Shown here piece after piece: positions 1-10,162 of a DNA stretch of 64,000 nt. This stretch comes from Heliopora coerulea (taxonomy: Eukaryota; Cnidaria; Anthozoa; Scleralcyonacea; Helioporidae). The stretch covers positions 372,001 to 436,000 of the forward strand of contig JASJOG010000065.1 of the NCBI GenBank assembly GCA_030142905.1. The letters run 5' to 3'. The notes under the pieces were generated by a model. The model searched no databases. It saw nothing but the letters and a program-made list of their open reading frames with translations, and was not told the DNA's origin. The number at the start of each line of letters is the position of its first letter. Position 1 is the stretch's first letter. The position numbers and the translations under genes were made by a program.

Positions 1-2090
1 TAAGACAAATCATCAATAATAATAAATGAACATTAGTGTCTCTTTAGATTAATTCCTTGGAATGAAATCCTCTACTGTGAGCTTAAATTTTTAGCGTGCT
101 TAACTGGAAAGTTAACAACTTAACTTTTTATGCGCTTACAGTGTACCAAATTTTGCATGTGGATATCTAATTTTGAAACTTGCCAAATTATTTAAGTAGG
201 GCATGCATAATTTGGCCCAAATGTTTTAGGGTTTGAAAGGCAAGTATGGAAGCTACAGTATTATAGCCTGAGGATAAAATCAATAAAGTAAAAACTGTAA
301 GTCTTTATATGGGAAGTGCCTCCGAGTGAATTGCAGGAGTCATGTTTTCCAATCATTATATACACAGTAAATGTACTTGATTGGAAAGGAAGCTATATAT
401 AAAAAGGAGAACTCATATTTGAAGTGTGAAAGTCATTCAGGAAAAGTACTGAATCAATACATGATGCTTCAGCTATGTCTGTTAACATCAGTAGTGAGTA
501 GTACTGTGTCTTTTGCTGAAAGATGTGGTGAGTGGTAGAGTGAAAAGATTAATATTGCTGTGATAAGAAGTGGAAAGATGATGTTTAGATAAGTGTCTAT
601 TTATACTGGACAACCACAAGTCATGTTTACATTATAACTAAACTGCTCTACACTAATGTCTAGTAAAAATGCATAGTCCCTTATGCAAGATTGAGCATAA
701 TTTTTTATTCATTGAGCAGGACATGTGTCTTTTCAAATAATAAAGCACAATCATGTAATTTCCAAACAAAAATAATGAAGCTGTGTCACAATCTTCATAA
801 ATTAATAATGCCCCTATCTGATTTGTAATACTTTAAAAGAATACTACAAAATTGTTTGTCAGTACTAATGAGAAATAACAACTACAAACAACTCAGACTG
901 AATCAACCTTATCAAAGCAGAATTGCTGCAGTCTAGATCAAATCTTGCCACCCTGATGCAGCAATCATTGAAGCTCTAGCTGACCTGTCATTAACACCAT
1001 CATACTGAAACTCAGTCTTGGGGCAGATATGAAATGTAACTCTTACTAAACCTGGATGGCAAAGCATTTCTCTAAATTTCCACAGCAAAATAATTTTCCA
1101 TAGGAGTAGAACAATTTTTAGGCCCTAGGAATAATGCTGGGACCTCAGGATTACACTAATCATTAGGCACATACCCCCCCTCATTACCTCACCTGTGAGA
1201 AATCATCACCCATTACTAATTTGAAATCACCATGAAATTTTGAAATTTATTCAAAAGAAGTTTGTCATGATACCAGCAGTATTAATGTTGTTTAGGAAAA
1301 TGACAACTGACCTACACCTGTAGCTAACACAGGGCTACTGTACATGAATGCCAACCACAGTTGAACACCTAATATATTTGTTAATTACAGTACAACTATT
1401 ATGGTCCCCCTAATTCTAGGACTTGGGAAAAACCACCTACCAGGTCCTTTCCTTTGGTCAGCCCTGGCATTCTTTTACCTTCAGTTGTACCTGGATTGAG
1501 TCAAGTGTTCATGCTAAACATGGTAAGTCATAGTGCACATGACAATTTACCATAGTGATGCAAAAGAGAAATTATATGGAGGAATGTTTGCTGTTTATAT
1601 AATGCATACTTGCCAATGTTGAAACTCAAGAAAATGATGTACCAATTAGCTGTTTGTTTATTGCCAACAGCATCTACCTCTTATTGGGGTGACCTGAGAG
1701 TGCTTCCCCAACATCTGGTGAAAACTAGAAGCCAGAAATATCAAAGCAGCAAAACTTAAAAAGTTCTTGCAATTGCATCATACAATTTTACATGTAACCT
1801 TGGTTTTGAACTGGAATTTTGCTTTGCTGGATTTATGATTAATGCAACTCATTGTCTCATCTTATGGGAGGTAGAAAGAAAGCTGTACATGGTACCATTA
1901 TCCAAGCATTACTCAAAAGGAAACACTTTTCCCACAAAATGTCTACATGTATATGTATGTGCCATTCCAGAATAAATGTTTAAATGTACTACTACAAAAC
2001 ACACAGAAAATATCTCTCTCCCAGGACAGAAAACCAGACAGCAATTTAAAATCCATAGAAAAGGGTCTCGTAGAGGTGGCCTTATAAACG
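1..2090. other. AT-rich stretch with no gene recognised
   Basis: I see no ORF with recognisable motifs, no splice-consistent exon chain and no terminal-repeat element here. The short open frames are shadows of random sequence. It may be intergenic DNA or intron of a gene outside the window. Confidence 0.5.
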
Positions 2091-2917
2091 CAGGGACCAT
2101 GGAAGAGGGGAGCTGGGGGGGCTTCAGCCCCCCACTTTTTTGGAAAGAAATTAAATATTTCAGTATTGCTTTGAACAATGTCTTAACCATAGTGAATGGT
2201 TATACGAGACAGTTCTGAAAAGAACTAGAGGAATCAACACACAGAGAGAAAGTAAATACTAAAAAGAAGCACTATGCATTTCAGCAGACCACTCTTCAGG
2301 TGCAAACATCTGCTAACTATTGAGAAATGAGTTATCAGCTTATATTTATATCTGATGTAAAGGCAATGATGTCATCCCATGTAAGAGAGATTAAACATCA
2401 AAATAACACCAATATACATGGGTTCCATAATCTTTAGAAAGAATGATGAGCAGCACTTTGCCAAGATACTAAATTTGAAGTCTGAATAGTTATTAGCACA
2501 ACATCCGTTTGACAACAAGTGTCAACCGTTTGCTGAGTCACAATTAATCATTTGAGCAGAGGTACATTGCCTTTTTCGTTGATTTCTTAATGGTACAGTC
2601 TTGTTTCATATAACACTTGGCACATGTTACTTGATCCTTTCACTTAACTGTTGAATTGTTCTGCCTACATAGTGAGAACCACACTCCCATTTTAGTTTAT
2701 GACTTTAAATATCCAATAAACATATCCAATATTTGAGTGACCAGCTGATAGTATTTGAGTTGTTCCTCTAATATAACCAGTGTTTTGTGATTTCTGAGTA
2801 ATCATTAAAATAAGAAGTGTTCACGACCATCTCAGAAATATTGAACTTAATTTTTTCAGGGGGTCATGCTATCACCTCTGTCAGCCCCCCACTCAAAATA
2901 TCGTTCCGCGGTCCCTG
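2091..2917. mobile_element. hAT-like MITE, degenerate
   Basis: The left end reads CAGGGACCATGGAA followed by a G-run, and the right end, reverse-complemented, reads CAGGGACCGCGGAAC followed by a G-run, so the two ends form a terminal inverted repeat. CAGGG-type ends are typical of hAT elements. Both ends carry a small G-run/C-run hairpin inside the TIR. No clear 8-bp target duplication is visible (TATAAACG against AACCGGGG), so the pairing could be two related solo ends instead. No transposase remains inside. Confidence 0.5.
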
Positions 2918-4400
2918 AACCGGGGCGTCCTTGTAGGAACCGGTAGGTTCGCATGCATTGTGCAGTATTAATGTTGCTTGAAGGCCAGAAAGTGTCAAAG
3001 ATTATAGCTGTATTGAGAGGCTGTATTGGTCTCGATAGTATTAAGTTGCACACTCAGTGACGTAAACGGCTAAGGATGGATTGAAATGGAGCACTGCTCA
3101 GGCTAAACTGTCCAACAGATGTATTAAAGCGTGGAAAAATTGACGTCAAAATAATTATGTTGTAAACAAGCAAAGGTTATTATGGATCTCAGTTATTTTA
3201 GAACAAAGTTAATACTGTCCAGTCAAAGATTGCTCTCGAGTATTTCTGCAATAAAGTTGTACCTACAACAGTTTGCACGCAAGTTAAATTGCACAATAAG
3301 CTGGATAAACATGTAAAACACGACCCACGTGCCTCACAGTTCTTCAGCGGGAGATCGTAAATTCACAAGGTCAAGTATACAACTAACCAATTGTGGTAAT
3401 CCAAGAGCTCGAAGAACGCTTTTGTTGTGTTCAATATTTTTAAGCCTCTGAATTTCGTAATCACTGATACCACTCATTTTGACCATTAATTCCCCATCTA
3501 CTTCAAGATACACGTATAGTACACAGACTTGGTACCAACTGCCAAAGTAATCTCAGCAGGAGAACTGGTTTCTAGCCTCGTGCTGTGATTGTCATTTACG
3601 ACAAATATAATCCAGAACCAATCCATGTCGACCCAAATCCTAACCTAAAATATCAACCTAATCCTAACCTCCAACCTAACACTTACATCGTCGATCGATT
3701 GGAAAACGTAAGAAATAGCCAATATTGCAAAGGATTAAGAACTTCGTGGAAGGTGTGGTGCTCTGGCTTGCTTAGTCGAAGAAGGGTGTTCGTTTCAAAA
3801 AGTGGATTCAACCCCTAATAGGCCCGACGAACAATTTATTTAAAGAATTTAGGCGCCAATTTATTCTATAGGGAGACGAGGTTTTTGAAAGAATGTTGCA
3901 CATTTGGCTGCAGAGCAGATGTGGCTCTGTTATATTTATTACAGTTCTACAAACAGTTATTGAACACTTTAGGACTGATAAAATTTCATATTTTCTTAGT
4001 TTTAATTATAGATTTTTGTCAAAATACCGTCTCTATTTGTCACCACTTCAAATGTCGTCTGTCGCTCTGTCCCTTCCCCTGGCTCAAACTATCGTTCCTC
4101 CTCTCCCCGGTGATCAATGTTGAATCGGACAACAGGAACACGCTGAACATAAAATGGAGTTACGAACATTGAAGAGGAAGAGGGGAGTGACTAAGAAGTT
4201 GAAATTTAGTGCTACAGCTCAAGCTCTCCAAAGAATTTTGTCACTAACTGTATGAGAAATCAATGACAAAATCAGGGTATGTTCTATATCGATATTTTTG
4301 GTGTCAATTTGTCAAGCCATTAAAATTCTCACGATTTTTTGCCAATATCCACCTTTCAAGAGCCCCTTACACCGGATATAAACCTCCTCGATCCCTTTAA
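2918..4400. other. Non-coding stretch with a degenerate CCTAA-like patch
   Basis: No gene is recognised. Around 3627-3685 the sequence is made of irregular AACCTAA / AATCCTAACC words. These resemble the C-rich telomere strand but lack a regular 6-bp period. Confidence 0.4.
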
Positions 4401-4401
4401 A

Positions 4402-4404
<3 letters not shown>

Positions 4405-4439
<35 letters not shown>

Positions 4440-4490
4440 ATAATTTATAATGTATAGTATAATAATAATTTATATATGCATAATAATGAC

Positions 4491-4541
<51 letters not shown>
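4405..4541. repeat. Microsatellites (ATT)n and (TA)n
   Basis: An (ATT)n tract at about 4405-4435 is followed by mixed AT sequence and then a pure TA tract at about 4498-4541. Confidence 0.9.
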
Positions 4542-4542
<1 letters not shown>

Positions 4543-4677
4543 GGCATGAAATGAGGTATATTAGGCCGAAGGCCCAAGGAAATTTTACTAAATGACCCGA
4601 ATCGAGCGGGAGGTTTAATAGCTAATGCACCGAAATTTCAAGCTATTACTTTGTAATAGCACGTTTGCCAAAATTCA

Positions 4678-4761
4678 ACTAATACTACCCCCAATGACGT
4701 CAAACCGGGTCGTATTAGTCCTAACACGACCTGGTTTGACGTCACTGGAGGTAGTATTAGT
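4678..4761. repeat. Palindromic foldback MITE
   Basis: Two arms of about 36 bp (4678-4713 and 4726-4761) are reverse complements with few mismatches and are separated by 12 bp. Each arm contains TGACGTCA-like and AAACC(A/C)GGTCGT words. It would fold into one long hairpin. No coding content. Confidence 0.75.
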
Positions 4762-4850
4762 ACAAATGAATTTTAATGTGGTAAATTAGTTATTAATGCA
4801 ACCTGGAAAAACAAAAAGAATTGAGGCAAACATGCTATTATGATTACATA

Positions 4851-4957
4851 TTAACCGAGTGTGAGGTCAGTACGGGAAAAGTATTTGCCTGAGGTTTTCT
4901 GTGCGAAAAAAACCGAGGGCAAATACTTTTCTGTACAGACCGAACAAAAGAGGTTAA
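4851..4957. repeat. Palindromic foldback MITE, GACCGAG-type
   Basis: The left arm begins TTAACCGAGTGTGAGGTC and the right arm ends GACCGAACAAAAGAGGTTAA; inner parts AGTATTTGCC and GGCAAATACTT also pair. The outer arm shares the word ACCGAG-GTGAGGTC-GTAC with the foldback at 22486-22618, so the two belong to one family. Confidence 0.75.
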
Positions 4958-5635
4958 TAAGGAATTTATTATATGGTTTTTGGCTCCTTTCTTCATCGCT
5001 TTTAACGAAACTTTGTATTCTTGAATTATTGGCTTAGGTTTACTTGCTTGTTTTTACCTATTACTATGTGGGTTTTTACATCTATTCATCTATTTTTCTG
5101 CTTAAAATTATCGTTGACAACATTTAACTTCTTTTTCTCGTAGTTTGTTTTTATAAATCTTCAGTAAAACGTACCGGAATCTTGATTGTTTTTCTTCAAA
5201 TCAACTCGGAAAATTAGCCGATCAGCACGAAAAACTTATTGCACGGCTAGACAGCCAATCAGCGTGCGTCATTTCGAGTACAGACCGGATAGCGAATTCA
5301 GCCATATAATAAATACATAATATAATACAATACAATACAATGCGATACGATACGATATAATATGATATAATATAATATAAAAGTTTCACACGTAATGCGA
5401 TCTTCAGGCAACTGACAGTTCTGCTTCAACTGGTTCTCAATAGTCGGAGGGTCAAAAATAGCTCTGACGATGCTGTGTGTTAGTCGACGTCAGGTGTTCT
5501 TTCACCGGTGCATGTTAATGTGCCGACACTTCGCAGATCTAACGCTTTTATATTATATTCTGCTCTACGACTTATAGTATCGAGCACTCTTGGACTACAC
5601 GCCAGCTTTGTAACCTTATTACACTCGTGTTTTGG

Positions 5636-5637
<2 letters not shown>

Positions 5638-5680
<43 letters not shown>

Positions 5681-5764
5681 AAAAGTTTGTTCTCAAGAAC
5701 AAACTTTTCATCATAAATATATCCAAGCTTACAAACATCTACACTCAGTAAGATGAAATTTACT

Positions 5765-5797
<33 letters not shown>

Positions 5798-5800
5798 CAG
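5638..5800. repeat. TA microsatellites flanking a perfect 42-bp palindrome
   Basis: TA tracts at about 5638-5673 and 5769-5794 flank a perfect inverted repeat at 5674-5715 (19-bp arms around a TCAA loop, arm word GATGAAAAGTTTGTTC). The hairpin is AT-rich and has no coding content. Confidence 0.9.
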
Positions 5801-5835
5801 TAAGTCAACAATTCGGACGAAGGAAAATCTCGAGT

Positions 5836-6030
5836 GCTTGGCTACCTCGATTTTTTAAGACCCAACCTGAACCTGTTGCGAAAATGCAACTTTTGGCCTT
5901 CCGGCTGGAAATCAAACCCGCGACCCCGCGAATCTAGTGCGATGCTCTGCCAACTGAGCTACAGAGGTAGTGCCGAGAGCATGGCCACGACTTCAGTATT
6001 TTATGGGGTACTAGAGTCGATTAAGTGAAA
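5836..6030 (-). repeat. tRNA-derived SINE, full copy
   Basis: On the minus strand the sequence contains TAGCTCAGTTGGCAGAGC, a good pol III A box (D-arm) at about 5945-5962, and a B-box-like GGGTTTGATTTCC about 40 bp downstream. An unrelated body with GCAACAGGTTCAGG follows. A second copy at about 6098-6182 repeats the body with about 95% identity but lacks the tRNA part. The anticodon arm does not pair well, so this is a SINE head and not a tRNA gene. Confidence 0.7.
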
Positions 6031-6239
6031 AGTATATTCAGAAACATTATGGCACTTTCACTCGACTGCTTATTGTAAGTCAACAATTCAGATAAAGGAA
6101 AATCTCGAGTGCTCGGCTACCTCGATTTTTTAAGACCCAACCTGGACCTGTTGCGAAAATGCAACTTTTGGCCTTTCAGGTGGGAATATACGTATATGTA
6201 TACGTATACATATACATTTACATATATTGGTCACAATAG

Positions 6240-6366
6240 TTTCCCACGCATTTATGCCATATTGCATCCAACGACATTGTCATGTCAATGAAAATGCAAC
6301 TGAATACGTTTGACCTACCTGAAGAAGCAGTTAAACAAATATATAACGAAGCAAGTAGATGTGAAG
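6240..6366 (+). other. Possible orphan coding exon
   Basis: An open frame (stop at 6237 upstream, next stop near 6438) encodes a peptide with MSMKMQLNTFDLPEEAV followed by KQIYNEASRCEDTT. A plausible GTAAGG donor lies near 6389. The amino-acid composition looks protein-like, but I do not recognise the family and found no partner exon. It could be a fragment carried by a repeat. Confidence 0.2.
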
Positions 6367-6439
6367 ACACAACTGCAACCTGTAACTCCGGTAAGGTTTG
6401 CAGAAATACATGTACTAAATTCAAGTTAACGATTCAGTG

Positions 6440-8080
6440 AATGCGATTTACCCGGTCGTCGGTAAACGAAGTGAATAAATTATTCGGTATCATATAATCG
6501 GCGTGAACATTCTGTGGGGTCGAAACTGTTTAACCATTTCAGTAAATCCAGCAGAACTCGTGCCTTAACTTGCTTGCTCTTTTCGTTATGTAGAGGAAAT
6601 ATTCTGACTGTGAAATTTCAAGCAGTGAAATTATATCATTGTTGGCTCAGTTTCTCTTATTCTCCGGAGGTTGATAAATTAATCTCATTCAGACATTCAC
6701 GTACTTTTTAGCAAAATTTCGCCGTTGCCATGTTTGTCTGGCAATTTAACGAAACCTTGCTAAACTTCACCAAAGATGATATTACTAGGTTATGTATCTT
6801 GACCTCGATCTTAAGGCGACGTATCCAGGTGCGCAACTAGGAATTTCGAAGGGCAACGTCGGCGCGATTTTGATCATTTTGAGTGTAGATCAACGTGGCT
6901 TCGGAAATGAGAGCAAAAAGTCGTCACTAATGGGGCACAAATAAAATTTCGCACAAAAAAGCCTGGGATCGCGATATTAACCTTCGGGTTTCGCAATCAG
7001 ATTGTTGTTTCGCTGAACAACTTGGTCATGGTAAATAACCTTAACTTTCTAAATCTCTACGGCCTAAATTTGCGTAGTTCGTTCTGAAAGTTCACTCAAA
7101 AGCTCTTTGGGATTTATTAAGCAATAAGTATGCGGATACAAATATAAGCGGCGATTAAAGGCAGAAGGTTAAGGGCGAGAAATATAGGTCTTGCTTGTCC
7201 GAACGGTTTTCACAATAGTTTCATGCCGGTCTACATTGAAAACCTCGTAAGTAACCTAGCTTCTTCAGATTTCTTTAAACCACGATGACTCTGTTTCAAT
7301 TTACAGGAATAAATAAGAAAGCCTTTTCTTCTTGGGGCTTTTTCGTAAATTATTGATGGTACAACAAGTCCTATTACATTTTCAAAACGTAAAGGATGCA
7401 AGACCTCTTAGAACTATTTCTCAACACGAAACCAGTTACATAGAGTTCAAAAGGTTTAATCGAATCCAAAAACTTCGCACAAATTTATACTTAAGGAGTT
7501 CAAATGCATTACCTAAAGAGGACACTTGTAAACCTAAGTCTGGTTCAAGATACGAATTACAAACATAACAAATTGAAACAGCAATATTACTAAGTCATCT
7601 TCGGACCGCGTTACTACACTGAGTTAATCACGTTCCATGTCCATATTGTACGGATGGATGACAATTATGTCTACAGCATTGTCGTTCTGGAGTAGCCAGG
7701 CCCACCTCACCAGCCAGACTTCAATATATTTCCCTGCCAATTTTCGTCCATTTTACTACTAATAACCTAGGTTTCAATAGCGTCTTTACTACGGTTTTCG
7801 CTCGCAGTTCTTCAGAAATTGGATTGAAAAGGGAAAACAGAAGTCGAATCAGTAATCCATTCAATAACACCGTGGAAAGTTCGCTGATAGAAGATCAAGA
7901 AAAGTTTGCTTCACGGCTCAAAGTCAGGTTCATATCTAAAAGCAACAGGAAAAATGAAGCGGAAATTAGTCACCGGATGCGCGTAAAACAAGAACGCAAT
8001 GGAGTAGTTCTAACTTATTCGAATATAACTGTAGATTAACTGCTAAATTTCATAACTAACTTGGACTGCTTGAGCAGGAT
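6440..8080. other. No gene recognised
   Basis: Several open frames of 65-80 codons occur (for example 7332-7568 and 7824-8039), but none has recognisable motifs or splice partners. I treat them as chance. Confidence 0.4.
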
Positions 8081-8157
8081 TTGACTTCACATGAGTAGGA
8101 TTTGAACTCGTATCTTCCAGGTTCCTAACCGCGGCTCTACCTGTTCAGCTAAGTCAA
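8081..8157 (-). repeat. tRNA-like repeat, variant acceptor
   Basis: The segment starts TTGACTT and ends AAGTCAA, a perfect 7-bp acceptor-like stem. A T-arm-like GGATTTGAACTCG and a D-arm-like AGCTGAACAGGTAGAGC (minus strand) lie inside. It belongs to the same superfamily as the GACTCGA copies nearby but is diverged. Confidence 0.65.
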
Positions 8158-8276
8158 GAGCACGAGAGGTTCTCGCGACAACTTTACGCTTAACTGTGTG
8201 GATGAATTATTCTCAAGGAAACACTAAGACAGAATTTCATAAATAACCTAACCTGCTAAAGTTACCTAGAAAAGTT

Positions 8277-8346
8277 GACTTGAGCGAAATTCGAACTCGC
8301 ATCTTCGCTGATCGAAGCGCTGCCCTACCTGTTGAGCTATCGAGTC
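8277..8346 (-). repeat. tRNA-Tyr-like repeat, diverged copy
   Basis: On the minus strand it begins GACTCGATAGCTCAACAGGTA and ends in TCAAGTC, giving acceptor and D-arm. The anticodon arm differs from other copies (GATCAGCGAAGATG). It is not a functional tRNA. Confidence 0.7.
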
Positions 8347-8372
8347 AACTGGGAACAGTACGCGCATTTAGT

Positions 8373-8665
8373 TCATGATCACCTCGGTTTCCTCTGATGT
8401 ACCGCGGTTCTTAAATTCACTTAGTAACCCCTAGTTAATGTTAATTAGTTAATGTCCCTGGATTAATATACGTTATCCCTGGGACATTAACTAGTCGCCT
8501 AGCTGTACAAAAACCAGCAATAAACAGAACGATGAAACCCAAATATATTTCTAATCACTCAAATCAAAAAGTACTTCACTACTACATTCTATATGAAGCC
8601 TTTGTGATTATGAGGGAAGGTTAGTTACCTCGGTTTCGGTAACTAACCTATACTTAATCCATTTT
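8373..8665. repeat. Interspersed MITE, copy 1 (pair with 21.5 kb)
   Basis: It begins TGATCACCTCGGTTTC, contains the internal inverted words GTCCCTGG and CCTGGGAC around a TTAATATA centre, and ends GGTTTCGGTAACTAACC. The same block in opposite orientation occurs at 21488-21668. No ORF. Confidence 0.65.
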
Positions 8666-8729
8666 AAAAAGACAAGAGATTCTCGCAACTACTTTATGCT
8701 AATCCGTGACGATATGTAGTTTCTTATGA

Positions 8730-9035
8730 AAATTTCACGTGAAACTTCACATGAGAAAAACATGTGGAATTGGAACATTTTCACGCATGAAATTTTAACT
8801 CCACATATGAAATGGGAACATTTTGACATATGAAATACCAAATTCACATGAGGAATGAACCAATTCAAAATTACACTCATGAAATGTCCGAGTTCGAATC
8901 ACGTATTTCACGTATAAAATGGAAGGTTCACATATAAAAATTAATTTCACATATGAAATTTTCATTTCGCATAAGGAATTGAAACAATTTACACATGAAA
9001 TATGATTTCAATATGTGAAATTGCATGTGAAATTT
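8730..9035. repeat. Array of degenerate TTTCACATGTGAAA-like palindromes
   Basis: About 15 imperfect copies of a palindromic word family (CACATGTGAA, TTTCACATATGAAA, CATGAAAT) are spaced irregularly every 15-25 bp on both strands. It is not a regular minisatellite and encodes nothing visible. Confidence 0.7.
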
Positions 9036-9597
9036 TTGTAAGGGATGTTTCGATTCTTTTTCAGAATCATCCTCAGGGCAACATTAAGACAGAATTTCAT
9101 GTTTAACCTACACTGCGAAAGTCAACTAGAAATGTTGACTCGAGCAAGATTCAAACTCGCGGTAATTACCGTTGCATAGTACACCTATGCTTTAGAAGGG
9201 TAGAATCATCCTCAGAGATACATGAAGAGAAATTTTTCATGATAATCTGACACTGCCGAAGTCATCTGAAAACTGTTGACTCGAGCAAGATTTGAACTCG
9301 CACTTTCGGGACACCGGTCCGCCGCTCTACCTGATGAGCTATCGAGTCCACAGAAATTGGAGGTGAGTTTTTACCAACTTAAGTGCACGAGATATTCTCG
9401 CGACAACTTAACGCTTATCCATGAGAGGATGTGCAGTGTTTCATTTCTATTTCAGAATCATCTTCAGATGTACATGAAGAGGAATTTTTCATGATAATCT
9501 GACACTACCGAAGTCAACTGAAAAATGTTGACTCGGGCTCGACTGATGCATTTAAGATGCACTAAAATTGGATAAAATCTCGCCTCCAATCCCTGTG

Positions 9598-9668
9598 GAC
9601 TCGATAGCTCAACAGGTAGAACGGCGGACCGGTATCCCGAAGGTACGAGTTCAAATTCCGCTCGAGTC
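9598..9668 (+). repeat. tRNA-Tyr-like core, best example in plus orientation
   Basis: The acceptor stem GACTCGA pairs with TCGAGTC over 7 bp. The D-arm is GCTC...GAGC-like, the T-loop is TTCAAAT, and TAGCTCAACAGG resembles the pol III A box. The overall layout matches eukaryotic tRNA-Tyr (TCGATAGCTCA-GGTAGAGCGG-GGAC). The anticodon loop reads CCGGTAT: position 33 is C instead of U, and stem pairs 27-43 and 31-39 are broken, so a functional tRNA is unlikely. Confidence 0.8.
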
Positions 9669-9850
9669 AACACTTTTCAGTTGACTTTGGCAGCGTCAGA
9701 TTATCATGAAAAATTTCTCTTCATGTATCTCTGAGGATGATTCTGAAATAGAACTGAAACACCGCATATCCTCTCATGGATAAGCGTTAACTTGTTGCGA
9801 GAATATTTCGTGCACTTAAGTTGGACAAAAACTCACCTCGAATCGCTGTG

Positions 9851-9921
9851 GACTCGATAGCTCAACAGACAGAGCGGTGGACCGGTATCCCGAAGGTGCC
9901 TATTCAAACCCCACTCGAGTC
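9851..9921 (+). repeat. tRNA-Tyr-like core, tandem partner
   Basis: Same layout as the copy 253 bp upstream, with an intact GACTCGA/TCGAGTC-like acceptor pair (3' side ACTCGAGTC) and an identical CCGGTAT anticodon loop. Confidence 0.75.
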
Positions 9922-10054
9922 AACACTTTTCAGTTGACTTCGGCAATGTCAGATGATCATGAAAAATCTGTCTTAGAAGGGTAGAAATAGAACATTTGGC
10001 TCGGAAGTGGATAAAGGATAAAGCAGCTGAAACAACAAAATTTAACACCGCCTC

Positions 10055-10162
10055 TTACTTCTTTAGTCTTTGTCTCAGTTTCTTCATTTGTTCGTTCTTT
10101 GTCTGTAGCATCTGTTTCATGTTGGTATACTGGGTAGTTTCATTAAACTTCTTATTTAGTTC
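10055..10162 (-). CDS. LZTFL1: LZTFL1 exon 10 (last)
   Basis: It follows an AATTTGCAG acceptor and encodes 35 residues beginning ELNKKFNETTQYTNMKQML and ending in LRQRLKK, then TAA at 10057-10055. This is the conserved C-terminal coiled coil; the acidic tail found after KRLAQYE in human is absent, so the protein stops a few residues early. No AATAAA signal is evident within the next 60 bases. Confidence 0.95.
   Translation of the reverse strand, partial: ELNKKFNETTQYTNMKQMLQTKNEQMKKLRQRLKK

Larger units (their letters stand above)
9200..9975. repeat. Composite inverted cluster of tRNA-Tyr-like units
   Basis: The left arm (about 9200-9540) carries a minus-strand unit with its tRNA-like core at 9278-9348 and the start of another at 9526-9540. 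The right arm (9541-9975) carries two plus-strand cores at 9598-9668 and 9851-9921, exactly 253 bp apart, in tandem. Each unit is: an upstream block ending in CCAATCCCTGTG, the 71-bp tRNA-like core, then a tail starting AACATTTTTCAGTTGACTT and ending GAGGATGATTCTGAAATAG. The cluster sits just downstream of the LZTFL1 stop codon. Confidence 0.8.

Noticed and set aside
3627..3685. Interstitial telomere repeat
   Set aside because: Words resemble CCTAA but there is no regular 6-bp period and no pure CCCTAA run.
8730..9035. CRISPR-like array
   Set aside because: Eukaryotic context; repeats are unequal, palindromic and irregularly spaced, with no constant spacers.
9598..9921. Functional tRNA genes (Tyr or Thr)
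   Set aside because: The anticodon stems are broken, U33 is replaced by C, no terminator T-run follows directly, and the cores are embedded in a repeated 252-bp unit.
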